Below are positions 9,420 to 19,840 of a stretch of DNA of 64,000 bases, in pieces. Source of the DNA: Roseateles toxinivorans (GTDB lineage Bacteria > Pseudomonadota > Gammaproteobacteria > Burkholderiales > Burkholderiaceae_C); assembly GCF_004362525.1 (NCBI RefSeq), contig NZ_SNXS01000013.1, positions 1 to 64,000 on the forward strand, read 5' to 3'. The number at the start of each line of letters is the position of its first letter. The stretch's first letter is position 1. The notes beneath the pieces were generated by a model. The model was not told the DNA's origin, ran no database searches, and worked only from the letters and a program-made list of their open reading frames with translations. A program made the position numbers and the translations under genes.

Positions 9420-10535
9420 TTAGCGGATCTGGTTGAGCAGGGCGGCGCCAATGGCGACCACGCGCTCACTCGACTTCAGTCCGGAGGTGATCGCAATAGA
9501 AGCGCCGTCCAATGGCTCGACCATCACGACTCTTGGCTCGAAGCGCTCCGCCGCTGTCTTGACCCAGACGATGGACTGGTTGGCCGGGTTCTTCATCAGC
9601 GCTGTTGCCGGCACTGCCACGCCAGAGACCTTGCTGCGCGATTGCACGACCACCTTGACCGGCTGACCGACCGCCAGCTGGGTCAGCCCTTCACCATGGG
9701 CCTTGAAGCTCAGCGGCAGGGCCTGGTCGCGCAGGCTGCGCGCCGCGCCGACAAACGTCAGCGCGACCTTGGCGCCGCCGCCGACCGGGATGTAGGCGCT
9801 GTGCACATCGCCGGCCACGGCCGCGTCATAGGCCAGGGCCTCGACCCGCAGCTGCTGCGGATCCACCACCTCGAACAGCAGCTCGCGCGCATCGACCACC
9901 TGGCCGGCCACCGCATGGGCCGAGGCGATCACGCCGCTGGCAGGCGCCAGCAGGGCCTCGCGGCCGGACAGCCCGCCGCCCACGGCCTGCGCACGCTCGC
10001 CAAGGCTGGCGACCTCGCTCTCCAGCGCCTCGATGTCCTTGCGCGGCACGGTGTCGGCCAGCTCGCGCAGGCGCGCCAGGCGCTTCTCGGCCAGCTGGCG
10101 TGCCGCGTGCAGCTCTGCCAGCTGGGCGATCTGGTTGGCGCGCTCCAGGCTGCTCGCCGAGGGCGTCACATAGGCCAGCAGCTCGCCCTTGCGCACGGTC
10201 TGCCCGAGCGAGGGCAGGCCGCGAGGGCCGGGCTCCAGACGGCCGGCGGCCATGGCCTGTACCTTGCCGCCGGCATTGGGGTCCATCACCACCAGGCCGT
10301 TGAGTTCCAGCGAACGGGGCAGCTGTTGCTCGGTGCTGACCAGGGTGCGCACGCCGATCTGGCGCTGCGCCGGTTTGGGCAGGAAGACCGAGCCATCGGG
10401 CAGACGCTGCGGGCCGTTGGAGTTGCTCGCGGCGGGCGCATCGCCATGGTCATGGCCCTCACCGCCCTGTGCGGGGCCCTGGGCCATCAGCAACGTGGCG
10501 GCCAGCAGCGTGGCAGGAAGCAGGCGCCTGTTCAT
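9420..10535 (-). CDS. RND periplasmic adaptor, CzcB/CusB-like
   Basis: The membrane-fusion protein links the pump to the outer-membrane channel. From the chosen start it is 371 residues with a signal peptide (RLLPATLLAATLLMAQGPAQG) and a His-rich mature N-terminus (GEGHDHGD). It then has lipoyl/barrel-sandwich halves around a helical hairpin (LAELHAARQLAEKRLARLRE) and a C-terminal beta barrel (VSGVAVPATALM). The start at 10535 was chosen because it overlaps the previous stop (ATGA), has GGAG upstream and makes a signal peptide. The frame stays open to 10637. Confidence 0.9.
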   Translation of the reverse strand: MNRRLLPATLLAATLLMAQGPAQGGEGHDHGDAPAASNSNGPQRLPDGSVFLPKPAQRQIGVRTLVSTEQQLPRSLELNGLVVMDPNAGGKVQAMAAGRLEPGPRGLPSLGQTVRKGELLAYVTPSASSLERANQIAQLAELHAARQLAEKRLARLRELADTVPRKDIEALESEVASLGERAQAVGGGLSGREALLAPASGVIASAHAVAGQVVDARELLFEVVDPQQLRVEALAYDAAVAGDVHSAYIPVGGGAKVALTFVGAARSLRDQALPLSFKAHGEGLTQLAVGQPVKVVVQSRSKVSGVAVPATALMKNPANQSIVWVKTAAERFEPRVVMVEPLDGASIAITSGLKSSERVVAIGAALLNQIR

Positions 10536-11125
10536 GCTGCAGCTCCGGTGCGCAGCGCGCGAGCGCCGATCAGGCGACGCGCCAGCAGGCCCACGGCGAT
10601 CAGCGCGGCCAGGGCCGAGCCCGTCCAGATCGCCCACTCCTTCGCGCTGTGCACATGGGCCTCTTCGGCATGGGCGGCTTCGTGGATGTCGAGCTCGCCG
10701 GCCAGCAGATCGGAGTCGCTGGCGGTGGTGACCGTGGCCATCACCGCCAAAGCGCCAGGCTGGGGCTCGGCATCCAGCGTCAGCGTGAACTCGCCATCGC
10801 CATGAGGCTTGGGCGTCAGCTTGCGCGGGCCGAACTCCAGTTCCAGCTTGGCGTTCTTGACCGGGGCATTGCTGTCCGCGTGGTCCAGATACAGGGTCAG
10901 CTGCGTGCCCTGGAGCACGCCCACCAGCTCGAACAACTCGGAGCTGGCGGTGAAACGCGGCAGGGCCGGGCCGGCGGCAGCGGCCGGGGCTTCGCCATGG
11001 TCATGGCCTTCGCCGGCGCGTGCCGCGCTTGAAGCGAAGAAGAGGACGACGGCCAATAGCGCGGCCGCGGGAGAGAGAGGGAATCGTTGCATGGAGGTGT
11101 TCTCTTGAATGGATGTGTTGTTCAT
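10532..11125 (-). CDS. Membrane-anchored accessory protein of the metal-efflux operon
   Basis: 197 residues: a signal sequence (RFPLSPAAALLAVVLFFASS), a His-rich GEGHDHGE start to the mature part nearly identical to the adaptor's, a beta domain (about 55-125), a second His-rich segment (DIHEAAHAEEAHVH) and a C-terminal helix (IWTGSALAALIAVGLLARR). It looks like a CzcB N-terminal metal-binding domain made as a separate protein; that is inference. The start at 11125 overlaps the channel gene's stop by four bases. An alternative start is 11092, directly at the signal sequence. Confidence 0.8.
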   Translation of the reverse strand: MNNTSIQENTSMQRFPLSPAAALLAVVLFFASSAARAGEGHDHGEAPAAAAGPALPRFTASSELFELVGVLQGTQLTLYLDHADSNAPVKNAKLELEFGPRKLTPKPHGDGEFTLTLDAEPQPGALAVMATVTTASDSDLLAGELDIHEAAHAEEAHVHSAKEWAIWTGSALAALIAVGLLARRLIGARALRTGAAA

Positions 11126-12363
11126 AGCGGCAGCAGGCCAAGCGCCTGCCGCAGCGCCGAAATGGCCTGGCTGACGCCAATGCCGGCGCGGGCCTGCTGG
11201 CGCTCGGCCTCGAAGGCCTCCTGCTCGACGCGCAAGCGGCTGGGCAGGTCGGCCTCGCCGAGGCGGAAAGCCTTTTCGATGAAGCCGCGGGTCTCTCGCG
11301 CCAAGATGGCGCGGCGGGCTGCCGCCTCGGCGCCGGCCCGCGCGGCCGTCAGGCGTGCCTGGGCGCTCTCGACCTCGGCCCGCAAGCGCCGCTGCTCCAG
11401 GGCCAGCAGGGTTTGCGCCTCGATCTGATCGGCGCTGGCGCCGGCCTGGCGGGCTTGATGGGCGCCGGCCGATCCGAATGGAATGCGCAGGCCCAGCATC
11501 ACCGTCTGCGCCGAAGACTCGCCATGGCTGGCCCGCTGGCGCGTGGTGCTGAGCAGCAGCTCGGGGTTGCCGCGCCGCTGGCGGCTGGCCAGTGCCAGAC
11601 TGCGCTCGGCCAGCCGTGCCCGGTCGCTGAGTTCCCGTAACGCCGGATGGGCGGCTTCGAGCTCGCGTGCCTCGGGATTGGGCTCAGGAAGGGCCATGTC
11701 TTGCCGAGCCAGGTCGGGCGCCAGCCCCCAGCTGCGCAAGGTCTGCGCGGCCTGGGCCAGTGCCGCCTGCGCCTGGGCAGCTTCCGCCTCGGCCGTGGCC
11801 ACCGCAGCATCGGCCTGGTGCTGGTCGGCGCGGGACAGGTCGCCAGCGGCAACACGGCGCGTGACGTCACGGGCCAGCTGCGCCGCTGCCGTGATACGTG
11901 TCTGCGCCGATTGCTGGTCCAGGGCGGCGAGCTGCAAGGCCCACCAGGCCTCGCGCACCGCGCCGGCCAGTCGCCAGCGGGCCGCGAGCTGCCGGCTGTC
12001 GAGCGCGCCCAGTTCGGCGTCGGCCAGGGCCAGGGTGAGCTGGCGCTCGCCCGGCAACCACAGCGCCGCGCTGACGCCCAGCTCGATCTCGCGGCTGCCC
12101 TGGTTGCGGTTCAGCCGGTCACTGCGACCGGAGAGCTCCAGCACCGGCGGTGCGGCCGTCCAGGCCCCAGCGGCGTTCTTGCGGCCCTGGGCCGCATCGC
12201 GCCGCGCCGGGGCGGCGGCGCCTTCGGCTTGCTGGCTCCAGGCCTGCTTGAAGGCTTGTGCCAAGGTGGCGGGGATAGCTTCATTGGCCCGCGCCTGGCC
12301 GGCGCCCAGCCACAGGGCGGCGCTGCATGCCAGCAGCGCCCCCATAGGGGATCTCGATGTCAT
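11122..12363 (-). CDS. TolC-family outer-membrane factor, CzcC/CusC-like
   Basis: The 413-residue channel component has a signal peptide ending QARA (about residue 26) and two tandem OEP repeats rich in alanine-glutamate coiled helix (AVATAEAEAAQAQAALAQAA; LRAEVESAQARLTAARAGAE), as expected for trimeric alpha-barrel exit ducts. It would join the adaptor and pump into a tripartite complex. No lipobox was seen. 107 bases without recognisable features separate it from the czcI-like gene. Confidence 0.9.
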   Translation of the reverse strand: MTSRSPMGALLACSAALWLGAGQARANEAIPATLAQAFKQAWSQQAEGAAAPARRDAAQGRKNAAGAWTAAPPVLELSGRSDRLNRNQGSREIELGVSAALWLPGERQLTLALADAELGALDSRQLAARWRLAGAVREAWWALQLAALDQQSAQTRITAAAQLARDVTRRVAAGDLSRADQHQADAAVATAEAEAAQAQAALAQAAQTLRSWGLAPDLARQDMALPEPNPEARELEAAHPALRELSDRARLAERSLALASRQRRGNPELLLSTTRQRASHGESSAQTVMLGLRIPFGSAGAHQARQAGASADQIEAQTLLALEQRRLRAEVESAQARLTAARAGAEAAARRAILARETRGFIEKAFRLGEADLPSRLRVEQEAFEAERQQARAGIGVSQAISALRQALGLLPL

Positions 12364-12470
12364 GTGTGTCCTCGTTCTCGACGGACAGCGTCCGCCGATG
12401 CCAGATCGGCGCCGCGCGCAGCGCGGCGATGGCGGCGCGCAGGCTCAGGGCCTTGCGCGCGCGTCGTCGA

Positions 12471-12809
12471 TCAATGGCTGAGGTGAGGAGGGCGTATCAG
12501 CCGCTCGGGCAGGCCCTGGGTGATGGAGCGCCGATAGGGGGTGAGCGCGGCGTCCTGCGCGGCCAGTGGCGGCGGCAGCTCGATGGCCACCAGCAGCGCG
12601 CTCATGCCGGCATGGCAGGTTGCGCAATCGGCGTGGGCCACTGTGTCGGGTGACGGTGTGTCGGCCGAATCGTCCATGTGCTGGTGCTCATGGTGACCCA
12701 GATGTACGGCTGCGCTGCCCATCTCATGCTCGCACACGCTGGCCACCGCCGCCCAGGTCCATTGGGCGGACAGGATCAGCATCAGGAGGACCAGCAGGGT
12801 GCGGCGCAT
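12471..12809 (-). CDS. CzcI-like periplasmic regulator/accessory protein
   Basis: 112 residues: a signal peptide (RRTLLVLLMLILSAQWTWA), then a CxHE motif (CEHE), the His-rich GHHEHQHMDD and a CATCH motif. The QWTWA...CEHE...HHEHQH pattern matches the small CzcI proteins that precede czcCBA in Cupriavidus and relatives, from memory of that family. It heads the efflux operon and begins only 36 bases after the end of the preceding same-strand gene, so the metal-responsive promoter must lie in or near the 3' end of that gene. Confidence 0.75.
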   Translation of the reverse strand: MRRTLLVLLMLILSAQWTWAAVASVCEHEMGSAAVHLGHHEHQHMDDSADTPSPDTVAHADCATCHAGMSALLVAIELPPPLAAQDAALTPYRRSITQGLPERLIRPPHLSH

Positions 12810-12845
12810 GGGTCGGCAGTGTAATCGCTAGCCGTCAGCCTGGCT

Positions 12846-13982
12846 TCAGCCAAGGAACACCGGCTCGCCCAGGTTCAGCATCAGCCGGTTCGCCCAGGCG
12901 AAGATGGCCACAGCGTGTATCAGGTCCAGCACCTCCAGCGCCGAAAGGCCGGCGGCACGCACCGCCTGCAGCTGGGCTGCGCCAAACTGCGCCGGCCGCA
13001 AGGTCAGGTCTATGGACAGCTGCACGATGGCGCGCTCGCGCGCATTGGTGCCGGCGCCATGCGGCTCGGTGAACACCTGGTGGATCACATCATTGCGCTT
13101 GGTGATCTGCTCGAAGCGCTGGGCATGGACCGAGGCGCAATAGACGCAGCCGTTGACGCGCGACACCACCGCGCTGGCCAGCTCGCGCTCGGCCCGCGAC
13201 AGGCCGCCCGGCGCATACATGATGGCGTTGAAGACGATGGAGCGCTCTTCCAGGATGCGCGGCTGCTGGGCCAGGGTCAGGTAGTAGTCGCTGCTCTTGG
13301 CCTTCGGATGGCTGGCTTCCAGCACCGCCAGCTGGGCGGGTGTGGCCTGATCCAGCTGCAGTACCGGCAGCCAGGCCTTCCAGTCCAGCGTCTCGCTGGT
13401 GAAGCCGTTGACGCGCAGCGGCTCGCCGGGCTTGGGCAGATTCGCCGGGTGGACGAAGGGCGCTTCGGGGGCATCGGCCACGGCGGGCGTATCGCTGGCA
13501 CCCGATTCGACCAGCGCCTGCAGACCGGCGACCACGCGCAGCTGGTAGGCGACATAGGCGATCAGCTGGGCCAGCGCCACCACCTCGGCCGTGCTCAGGC
13601 CGGCGGCCGGCAGCTTCAGCAGTGCGGCCTTGTCGCCGTCCACCGGGCGCTCGGTCAGCGTGCGTGTGAAGCTGAGGATGGCCTGCAGGCGGCCGTCGAC
13701 GGCCTTGCCATCGAGCGCGGCCCTTTCGCTATCGGTCAATGCGGGCAATGCCAGCAGCTGCTCACGGTAGTGCGCCTGCAGCACCTCGCTGCCGGTGAGG
13801 CCTGCGATCAGATGGGCCGCCAGCAGGCGCTCCGCCAGCGTGGGCCCGCCCAGCGCCGGGTCGAAGATCGCGTCGTGGCTGCCCTGCGTGCCGGCGACGA
13901 CCTTGTCGCGCTGATGGCGCACGGTGTGCACGGCGCTGTCGGCGGCCAGGCGGGTGAGGGCATCGATCAGATCTGTGGTCAT
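12846..13982 (-). CDS. Double CMD/alkylhydroperoxidase-domain protein (Avi_7170/7169-like fusion)
   Basis: 378 residues with two carboxymuconolactone-decarboxylase/AhpD-like halves. The first (about 1-170) lacks the redox cysteines. The second (about 190-378) has the AhpD-type CVYCASVH motif (CxxC plus His) in VNGCVYCASVHAQRFEQ. The two halves match what are often separate proteins beside KPN_01854-type peptide ABC transporters, so this looks like a gene fusion. The start at 13982 (MTTDLIDALTRLA) was preferred over 14030. It is the last gene of the LysR-ABC operon, 28 bases after the hydrolase. A peroxidase or thiol-redox role is inferred. Confidence 0.82.
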   Translation of the reverse strand: MTTDLIDALTRLAADSAVHTVRHQRDKVVAGTQGSHDAIFDPALGGPTLAERLLAAHLIAGLTGSEVLQAHYREQLLALPALTDSERAALDGKAVDGRLQAILSFTRTLTERPVDGDKAALLKLPAAGLSTAEVVALAQLIAYVAYQLRVVAGLQALVESGASDTPAVADAPEAPFVHPANLPKPGEPLRVNGFTSETLDWKAWLPVLQLDQATPAQLAVLEASHPKAKSSDYYLTLAQQPRILEERSIVFNAIMYAPGGLSRAERELASAVVSRVNGCVYCASVHAQRFEQITKRNDVIHQVFTEPHGAGTNARERAIVQLSIDLTLRPAQFGAAQLQAVRAAGLSALEVLDLIHAVAIFAWANRLMLNLGEPVFLG

Positions 13983-14010
13983 GGTGTTGTTTCCAGGAGG
14001 GCCCTCAGGC

Positions 14011-15300
14011 CTATTTCGACTGCACGGCAAGATTGAGAAAGCGCAGCACGCCGGCCCAGGAGGCCTCGTCGGCCTGCGCGTTGGCAGCGGGCGCGCCGCC
14101 GGTGGTGCTCAGCCGCCCCGACACCGGATGGGCATAGACCAGCTGCGTGGTCGGCACATAGGGAAAGACGATCGAGTGGCCGGCACCCGCGAAGTCGAGA
14201 TGCTCGACCGGGTGCGGATGCTTGAAACCCCGCAGCCGCTCGACGACCATGGCGCCGTAGAGGCTGGACGGCCAGGAGCCGTCGTCGGTGGCGCTGAGCA
14301 GCATCACCGGCCCGTTGATGTGCTCCACTCGTATGCGCGCCCGCTCGACCGCGTCCGCATCCTGCAGCGCAGTCAACAACGCATTCGTGTGGCGGCGCGG
14401 CTGCGGGCCTTCGTCCCAGGGCTTCCAGCTCGCGGTGCGGTTGTTCTGCCACAGATGGGGCAGCGGCTGGCCACGGAAGATCCAGGCCGGGCCTTCGCGA
14501 CCGGTGGCCGGATCGCAGGCGTTCTGCGCGCTGTGCACGACGGCGCCCGGCACATAGCCGATCACCGCCGAGACCAGATCCGGGAACAGCGAACCCAGCA
14601 GCAGCACCAGTTCGCCGCCGCGCGACTGGCCGCTCAGCGCGACGAAGCCATGCTTCGGCTTCACCTCGTCGTGCAGCCAGTGCAGCGCCGTCTCGAACAA
14701 CTCGAGCCGCGTGTTCGAGATGTAGTCCGACAGTCCCGGCGCCTTGAAGTAGCCCAGCGCCAGTGCCGCGTAGCCATGCGAGGCGTACAACGCCGCGCGC
14801 GGCTCGTTGATGCCGCCGCCGGAGCCGTTGAGCACCATCACGGCCGGATGCGGGCCGGCGCCTGCGGGCAGGAACAGCGTGCCGACCAGGCCCTGCTCGC
14901 GGATCTCGCGGCGCGTCACGCCGTCTGCAGAGAGGCGCTGCACGAACGAGCGCTGCAAGGTTGTCGCGTCATCGCGTGTCACGGTGATCTCGGTCACCAG
15001 CGCCGCCGCCGGCTCGGCCGCGAACACCTCGCGCGGCGCGCCTTCGACTTCGGGTGCCTGTGACCAGATCAGGCCCATGGCCGATACGCCCGTGTAGCTG
15101 CCCGACACCGGCGCATCGCGCGTCAGGTCCACTGCGCCAGCCTCATCAGCGCGGAAGTTCGCCGACGATTGCCACTGCACGCCCGGCCCGCGCACCGTGC
15201 GCGTGCTCAAGGTGACTCCCTCGCCCGGCCGCAGGCCTTGCACCGCGATGCGCCGCGGCACATCGATCAGCGCATCGTCCGGCGTGATAGTCAGCAGCAT
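14011..15300 (-). CDS. Acyl-CoA thioesterase/BAAT-type alpha/beta hydrolase
   Basis: 429 residues. The N-terminal beta domain (about 1-125, TLSTRTVRGPGVQWQSSANF) resembles the acyl-CoA thioesterase/bile-acid N-acyltransferase N domain. The alpha/beta-hydrolase part has the nucleophile elbow SGQSRGGEL with serine rather than the cysteine of BAAT, and a catalytic-histidine block DFAGAGHSI. It would cleave an acyl thioester or related ester in the cytoplasm. No signal peptide was seen. It starts four bases after the substrate-binding protein gene, so the substrate may be something that the transporter imports. Confidence 0.82.
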   Translation of the reverse strand: MLLTITPDDALIDVPRRIAVQGLRPGEGVTLSTRTVRGPGVQWQSSANFRADEAGAVDLTRDAPVSGSYTGVSAMGLIWSQAPEVEGAPREVFAAEPAAALVTEITVTRDDATTLQRSFVQRLSADGVTRREIREQGLVGTLFLPAGAGPHPAVMVLNGSGGGINEPRAALYASHGYAALALGYFKAPGLSDYISNTRLELFETALHWLHDEVKPKHGFVALSGQSRGGELVLLLGSLFPDLVSAVIGYVPGAVVHSAQNACDPATGREGPAWIFRGQPLPHLWQNNRTASWKPWDEGPQPRRHTNALLTALQDADAVERARIRVEHINGPVMLLSATDDGSWPSSLYGAMVVERLRGFKHPHPVEHLDFAGAGHSIVFPYVPTTQLVYAHPVSGRLSTTGGAPAANAQADEASWAGVLRFLNLAVQSK

Positions 15301-15304
15301 GGCC

Positions 15305-16879
15305 TTACTTGCCGACCTTGGTGACCTGCATAGCCGTCGTGCGGTCGCTCAGCAGCGGCACGACCTTCAGCCCCTTCTTGGCGGCCCAGATGTTCTGGTA
15401 GTGGAACAGCGGGATGTGGCCGACGTCATCGGTGACCAGCTTGACCGAATGGCGGAACATCGCGGCGCGCCGGCCGGCGTCGAACTCGACGGTGGCGGCG
15501 TCCAGCGCCTTGTCCACCGACTCATTGCTGTAGCGGCCCCAGTTGTTGGAGCCACGGCCGCGCTTGGCGTCGTTGGTGGCCAAGGTCTGCAGCAGGCCGT
15601 AGCCGGCCTCGCCCGTGCCATTGCCCCAGGCGATCACGCTGACGGCGAACTCGTTCTTGGTCGCGCGGCTGGAATACACCGACCAGGGCACGACCTCGAC
15701 CTTGGTCTTCACGCCGACGCGTGTCCAGAACTGGGCCACCGCCTGCACCGTCTCGGGGGCCTGCGGATAGCGGTCGCCGGGCACGTGTATGGTGACCTGG
15801 AAGCCCTGCGGGAAGCCGGCCTCGGCCAGCAGCTTCTTGGCCTGCTCGGCGTTGTAGGCAATGTCCTTGACCTCGGGGTTGTAGCCGAAGGTGCCCTTGG
15901 GCATCCACTGGTTGGCCTCGGTCACCGTGCCCTGCAGGACGCGGTCGGCAATGCCCTTGCGGTTGATGGCGATCGACAGCGCCTGGCGCACGCGCTGGTC
16001 CTGCAGCGGGTTTTGGGCCAGCGGCTTGCCGGCGTTGTCGGTGATGAACTCGTTGGGCCCGGGGCGGAAGCTGGGCTGCAGCAGCAGCACGCGCAGGCCG
16101 GGGTAGGTGTAGACGCTGACCGAGGGTGTCTTGCGCAGCTTGTCGACGTCGGTCACCGCGACCTTGTCGATCACGTCCACGTCACCCGACAGCAGGGCTG
16201 CCGTGCGCGCCGCGCCGTTGCTGATGAAGCGGTAGTTGACCTTGTCCCACAGCGGCTTGGGGCCGTAGTAGGTCGGGCTGCGCTCGAACACGGTGCGGTC
16301 GCCGGGGCTGTACGACACGAACTTGTAGGGGCCGGTGCCGATGACCGCACGCCCGGCGTTGTAGTCCTCGGTCTTGGACTTCTCGCCGACATGCTTGCTG
16401 ACGATGTAGATCGAGGCAATGTCCAGCGGCAGCATCGGGTTGGGCGTGTTGGTCTTGATGATGACCGTGTGCGGGTCTTTCGCCGTGGTGGACTCCACCG
16501 TGCGCAGCGCGCCGGTGTACGAGGCCACCGTGCCCGGCACGCTGCGCGCGCGCTGGAACGAGAACACGATGTCATCGGCGGTGAACGGCGTGCCGTCCTG
16601 CCACTTGATGTCGTTGCGCAGCTTGAATTCCCAGGTCTTGTCGTCCAGCGCCTTCCAGCTGGCGGCCAGCGCCGGCTCCAGCTTGCCGCCGTCGCGCGAG
16701 TTGATGATGGAGTCCCAGAAATGAAGGGCCAGCGAGCGGTCGCCGGCATGGTTGTTCAGCTGCGGATCGACCGAGGAGATCGGGTCGGCAAAGGCGATGG
16801 ACAGGGTCTGGGCCGAGGCCAGCGAGCCGGCGGCGAGCAGGGCGGCGGCGATCAGGGTGAGCTTGCTTGAAGAGTTCAT
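15305..16879 (-). CDS. ABC importer substrate-binding protein, family 5 (peptide/nickel type)
   Basis: 524-residue periplasmic binding protein with a signal peptide (KLTLIAAALLAAGSLASA) and the family-5 landmarks: PQLNNHAGDRSLALHFWDSI, the WEFKLRNDIKWQDGTPFTADD block, and lobes with HVPGDRYPQAPE. It feeds the importer encoded just upstream in the transcript. AAGGAC precedes the ATG. The gene order fits the KPN_01854-type SBP family in an enteric/Agrobacterium cluster, recognised from memory. The true ligand (peptide, metal chelate or sulfur compound) is unknown. Confidence 0.92.
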   Translation of the reverse strand: MNSSSKLTLIAAALLAAGSLASAQTLSIAFADPISSVDPQLNNHAGDRSLALHFWDSIINSRDGGKLEPALAASWKALDDKTWEFKLRNDIKWQDGTPFTADDIVFSFQRARSVPGTVASYTGALRTVESTTAKDPHTVIIKTNTPNPMLPLDIASIYIVSKHVGEKSKTEDYNAGRAVIGTGPYKFVSYSPGDRTVFERSPTYYGPKPLWDKVNYRFISNGAARTAALLSGDVDVIDKVAVTDVDKLRKTPSVSVYTYPGLRVLLLQPSFRPGPNEFITDNAGKPLAQNPLQDQRVRQALSIAINRKGIADRVLQGTVTEANQWMPKGTFGYNPEVKDIAYNAEQAKKLLAEAGFPQGFQVTIHVPGDRYPQAPETVQAVAQFWTRVGVKTKVEVVPWSVYSSRATKNEFAVSVIAWGNGTGEAGYGLLQTLATNDAKRGRGSNNWGRYSNESVDKALDAATVEFDAGRRAAMFRHSVKLVTDDVGHIPLFHYQNIWAAKKGLKVVPLLSDRTTAMQVTKVGK

Positions 16880-16911
16880 CTGGGAGTCCTTTTCAACGGG
16901 TGTGCGTAGGT

Positions 16912-17924
<1,013 letters not shown>

Positions 17925-17928
<4 letters not shown>

Positions 17929-18941
17929 GCCGTGACCTCCACTGCTGGGCCGGGATGGAAGCAGCGCACCTGGTGGCCCGCCTGCTCGCTCATCTCCGGC
18001 ATCTCGTCGCAGACACTGCTGGCGCGCGGGCAGCGGGGCGCGAACGCGCAGCCGCCGGGCATGTTCAGCAGATTCGGCGCCATGCCGGGGATCTGGCGCA
18101 GCCGCAGGCCGCGCTTCTTGGCACTGGACAGATTGACCTGATTGACATCCGGCAGACTGGCGATCAGGCCCTGGGTGTAGGGGTGCTGCGGATCGTCCAG
18201 CACCTGGTCCACCGTGCCGTGCTCGACGATGCGTCCGGCATACATCACTGCGATCTCGTCGGCAAGACCCGCCACCACCGACAGATCGTGGCTGATCCAG
18301 ATCAGCGAGGTGCCGCGCTCGCGCACCAGCTTCTGCATCTCGGACAGGATCTGTGCCTGTATGGTCACGTCCAGCGCCGTGGTCGGCTCGTCGGCGATGA
18401 TCAGGTCGGGCCCGTGCAGCAGCGCGATGGCGATGGCCACCCGCTGACGCATGCCGCCCGACAACTGGTGCGGGTAGGCGAGCAGGCGCTCCTCGGGGCT
18501 GGCGATGCCCATCAGCTCCAGCGTGCTGGCGGCCAGCCGGCGCGCCTCGGTATTGGACATCTTGACGTGGGCATGGACGGCCTCCAGCATCTGCGCATCG
18601 ACGCGCAGTACCGGGTTCAGGGTGGCCATCGGGTCCTGGAAGATCATCGCGATGCGGTTGCCGCGCAGCGCGCGCCGCTCGGGTTCGCTCAAGCGCAGCA
18701 GATCCTGGCCCTTGAACAGCACCTGGCCGCCTTCGATGCGGCCCGGTGCATCGACCAGACCCATGATGGAAAAGCCGGTCACCGACTTGCCCGAGCCCGA
18801 TTCGCCGACCAGGCCCAGCACCTTGCCGCGACCCAGCGTGAACGACACGCCATTGACCACCGGCAGCACGCCGCCGCGGGTGTGGAAGCGGGTCTGCAGA
18901 TCGCGCACCTCGAGCGTCGGGATGTTGTCGCTGGCGCTCAT
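17925..18941 (-). CDS. Oligopeptide-type ABC transporter ATPase (DppD/OppD-like)
   Basis: 338 residues with Walker [10 protein letters not shown], signature [11 protein letters not shown], Walker [13 protein letters not shown] and the C-terminal [14 protein letters not shown] cysteine cluster of the oligopeptide ATPase family. The start overlaps the dppC-like stop by four bases. The two ATPases have equal length but are distinct in sequence, as in Dpp/Opp heterodimers. Confidence 0.94.
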
Positions 18942-19840
18942 TTCTGCAACCTCGGGTTCAGCACATCGCGCAACTGGTCGCCGACCAGATTGATCGCGAT
19001 GATGGTGGCCAGCAGGGCCACGCCGGGGAAGAAGCTGATCCAGTATTCATTGGACAGCAGGTACTGGTAGCCATTGGAGATCAACAGGCCCAGCGAGGGC
19101 TCGGTGATGGGCACGCCCAGGCCCAGGAAGGACAGCGTGGCTTCCAGGGTGATGGCGCGCGCGATCTGCAGCGCACCGATGACCAGCAGCGGCGGCAGGC
19201 AGTTGGGGAGGATGTGGCCGGTCAGGATGCGCCAGCGCGGAATGCCCTGGCCGCGCGCCGCCTCTACATACTCGCGCCGCGTTTCCACCAGCGCCTGGCC
19301 GCGTGCGGTGCGGGCGTAGTAGGCCCATTCCAGCAGCACCAGGGTCAGCACGACATTGCCGACACCCTTGCCCACGTAGGCCAGAATCATCAGCGCCATC
19401 AGAATGGTCGGGAAGGACAGCAGCAGGTCCACCAGCCGCATCAGCGCCGCATCGACCTTGCCGCCGGCATAGGCCGCCAGCAGCCCGACCAGTGTGCCTA
19501 TCACCGCCGCGAACAGCGCCGAGCCCACACCCACCAGCAGGCTGATGCGCAGGCCGTAGATGATGGCCGAGTAGAGGTCGCGGCCCTGGCCATCGGTGCC
19601 AAGCCAGTAGGTGTAGCCGCCGGCGCTACTGGGCGTGCCGGGGTGCAGGCGGGCGTCCAGCACGTCCAGCTGCATCAGGTCGTAGGGGTTCTGCGGCGTG
19701 ATCCACGGGGCGACGAGGGCGGCCAGCACCACGAGCCCAAGCACGATCAGCCCGCCGACGGCGACGCGCGATTGCAGGAAGTCGGCGGCGACTCGCCACC
19801 AGATCGAATGCTCGTCGAAGTTCTTCTTCTTGCCGCTCAT
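18938..19840 (-). CDS. ABC transporter permease (DppC-like)
   Basis: 300 residues. The N-terminal helix (VGGLIVLGLVVLAALVAPWI) is followed by the OppC-type TDGQGRDLYSAIIYGLRISL and the coupling EAA loop (EAARGQGIPRWRILTGHILP), with further helices to the C-terminus. The start at 19840 was chosen because the DppC sequence begins at MSGKKKN and overlaps the dppB stop by four bases. The same frame is open far upstream inside dppB, but that reading is an overlap artefact. Confidence 0.93.
   Translation of the reverse strand: MSGKKKNFDEHSIWWRVAADFLQSRVAVGGLIVLGLVVLAALVAPWITPQNPYDLMQLDVLDARLHPGTPSSAGGYTYWLGTDGQGRDLYSAIIYGLRISLLVGVGSALFAAVIGTLVGLLAAYAGGKVDAALMRLVDLLLSFPTILMALMILAYVGKGVGNVVLTLVLLEWAYYARTARGQALVETRREYVEAARGQGIPRWRILTGHILPNCLPPLLVIGALQIARAITLEATLSFLGLGVPITEPSLGLLISNGYQYLLSNEYWISFFPGVALLATIIAINLVGDQLRDVLNPRLQK

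Noticed and set aside
15197-16870. Long plus-strand open frame opposite the substrate-binding protein gene, and many similar antisense frames
   Set aside because: High GC removes stop codons in shadow frames. The opposite strand encodes a full family-5 binding protein, and the shadow translation is low-complexity with no family resemblance.
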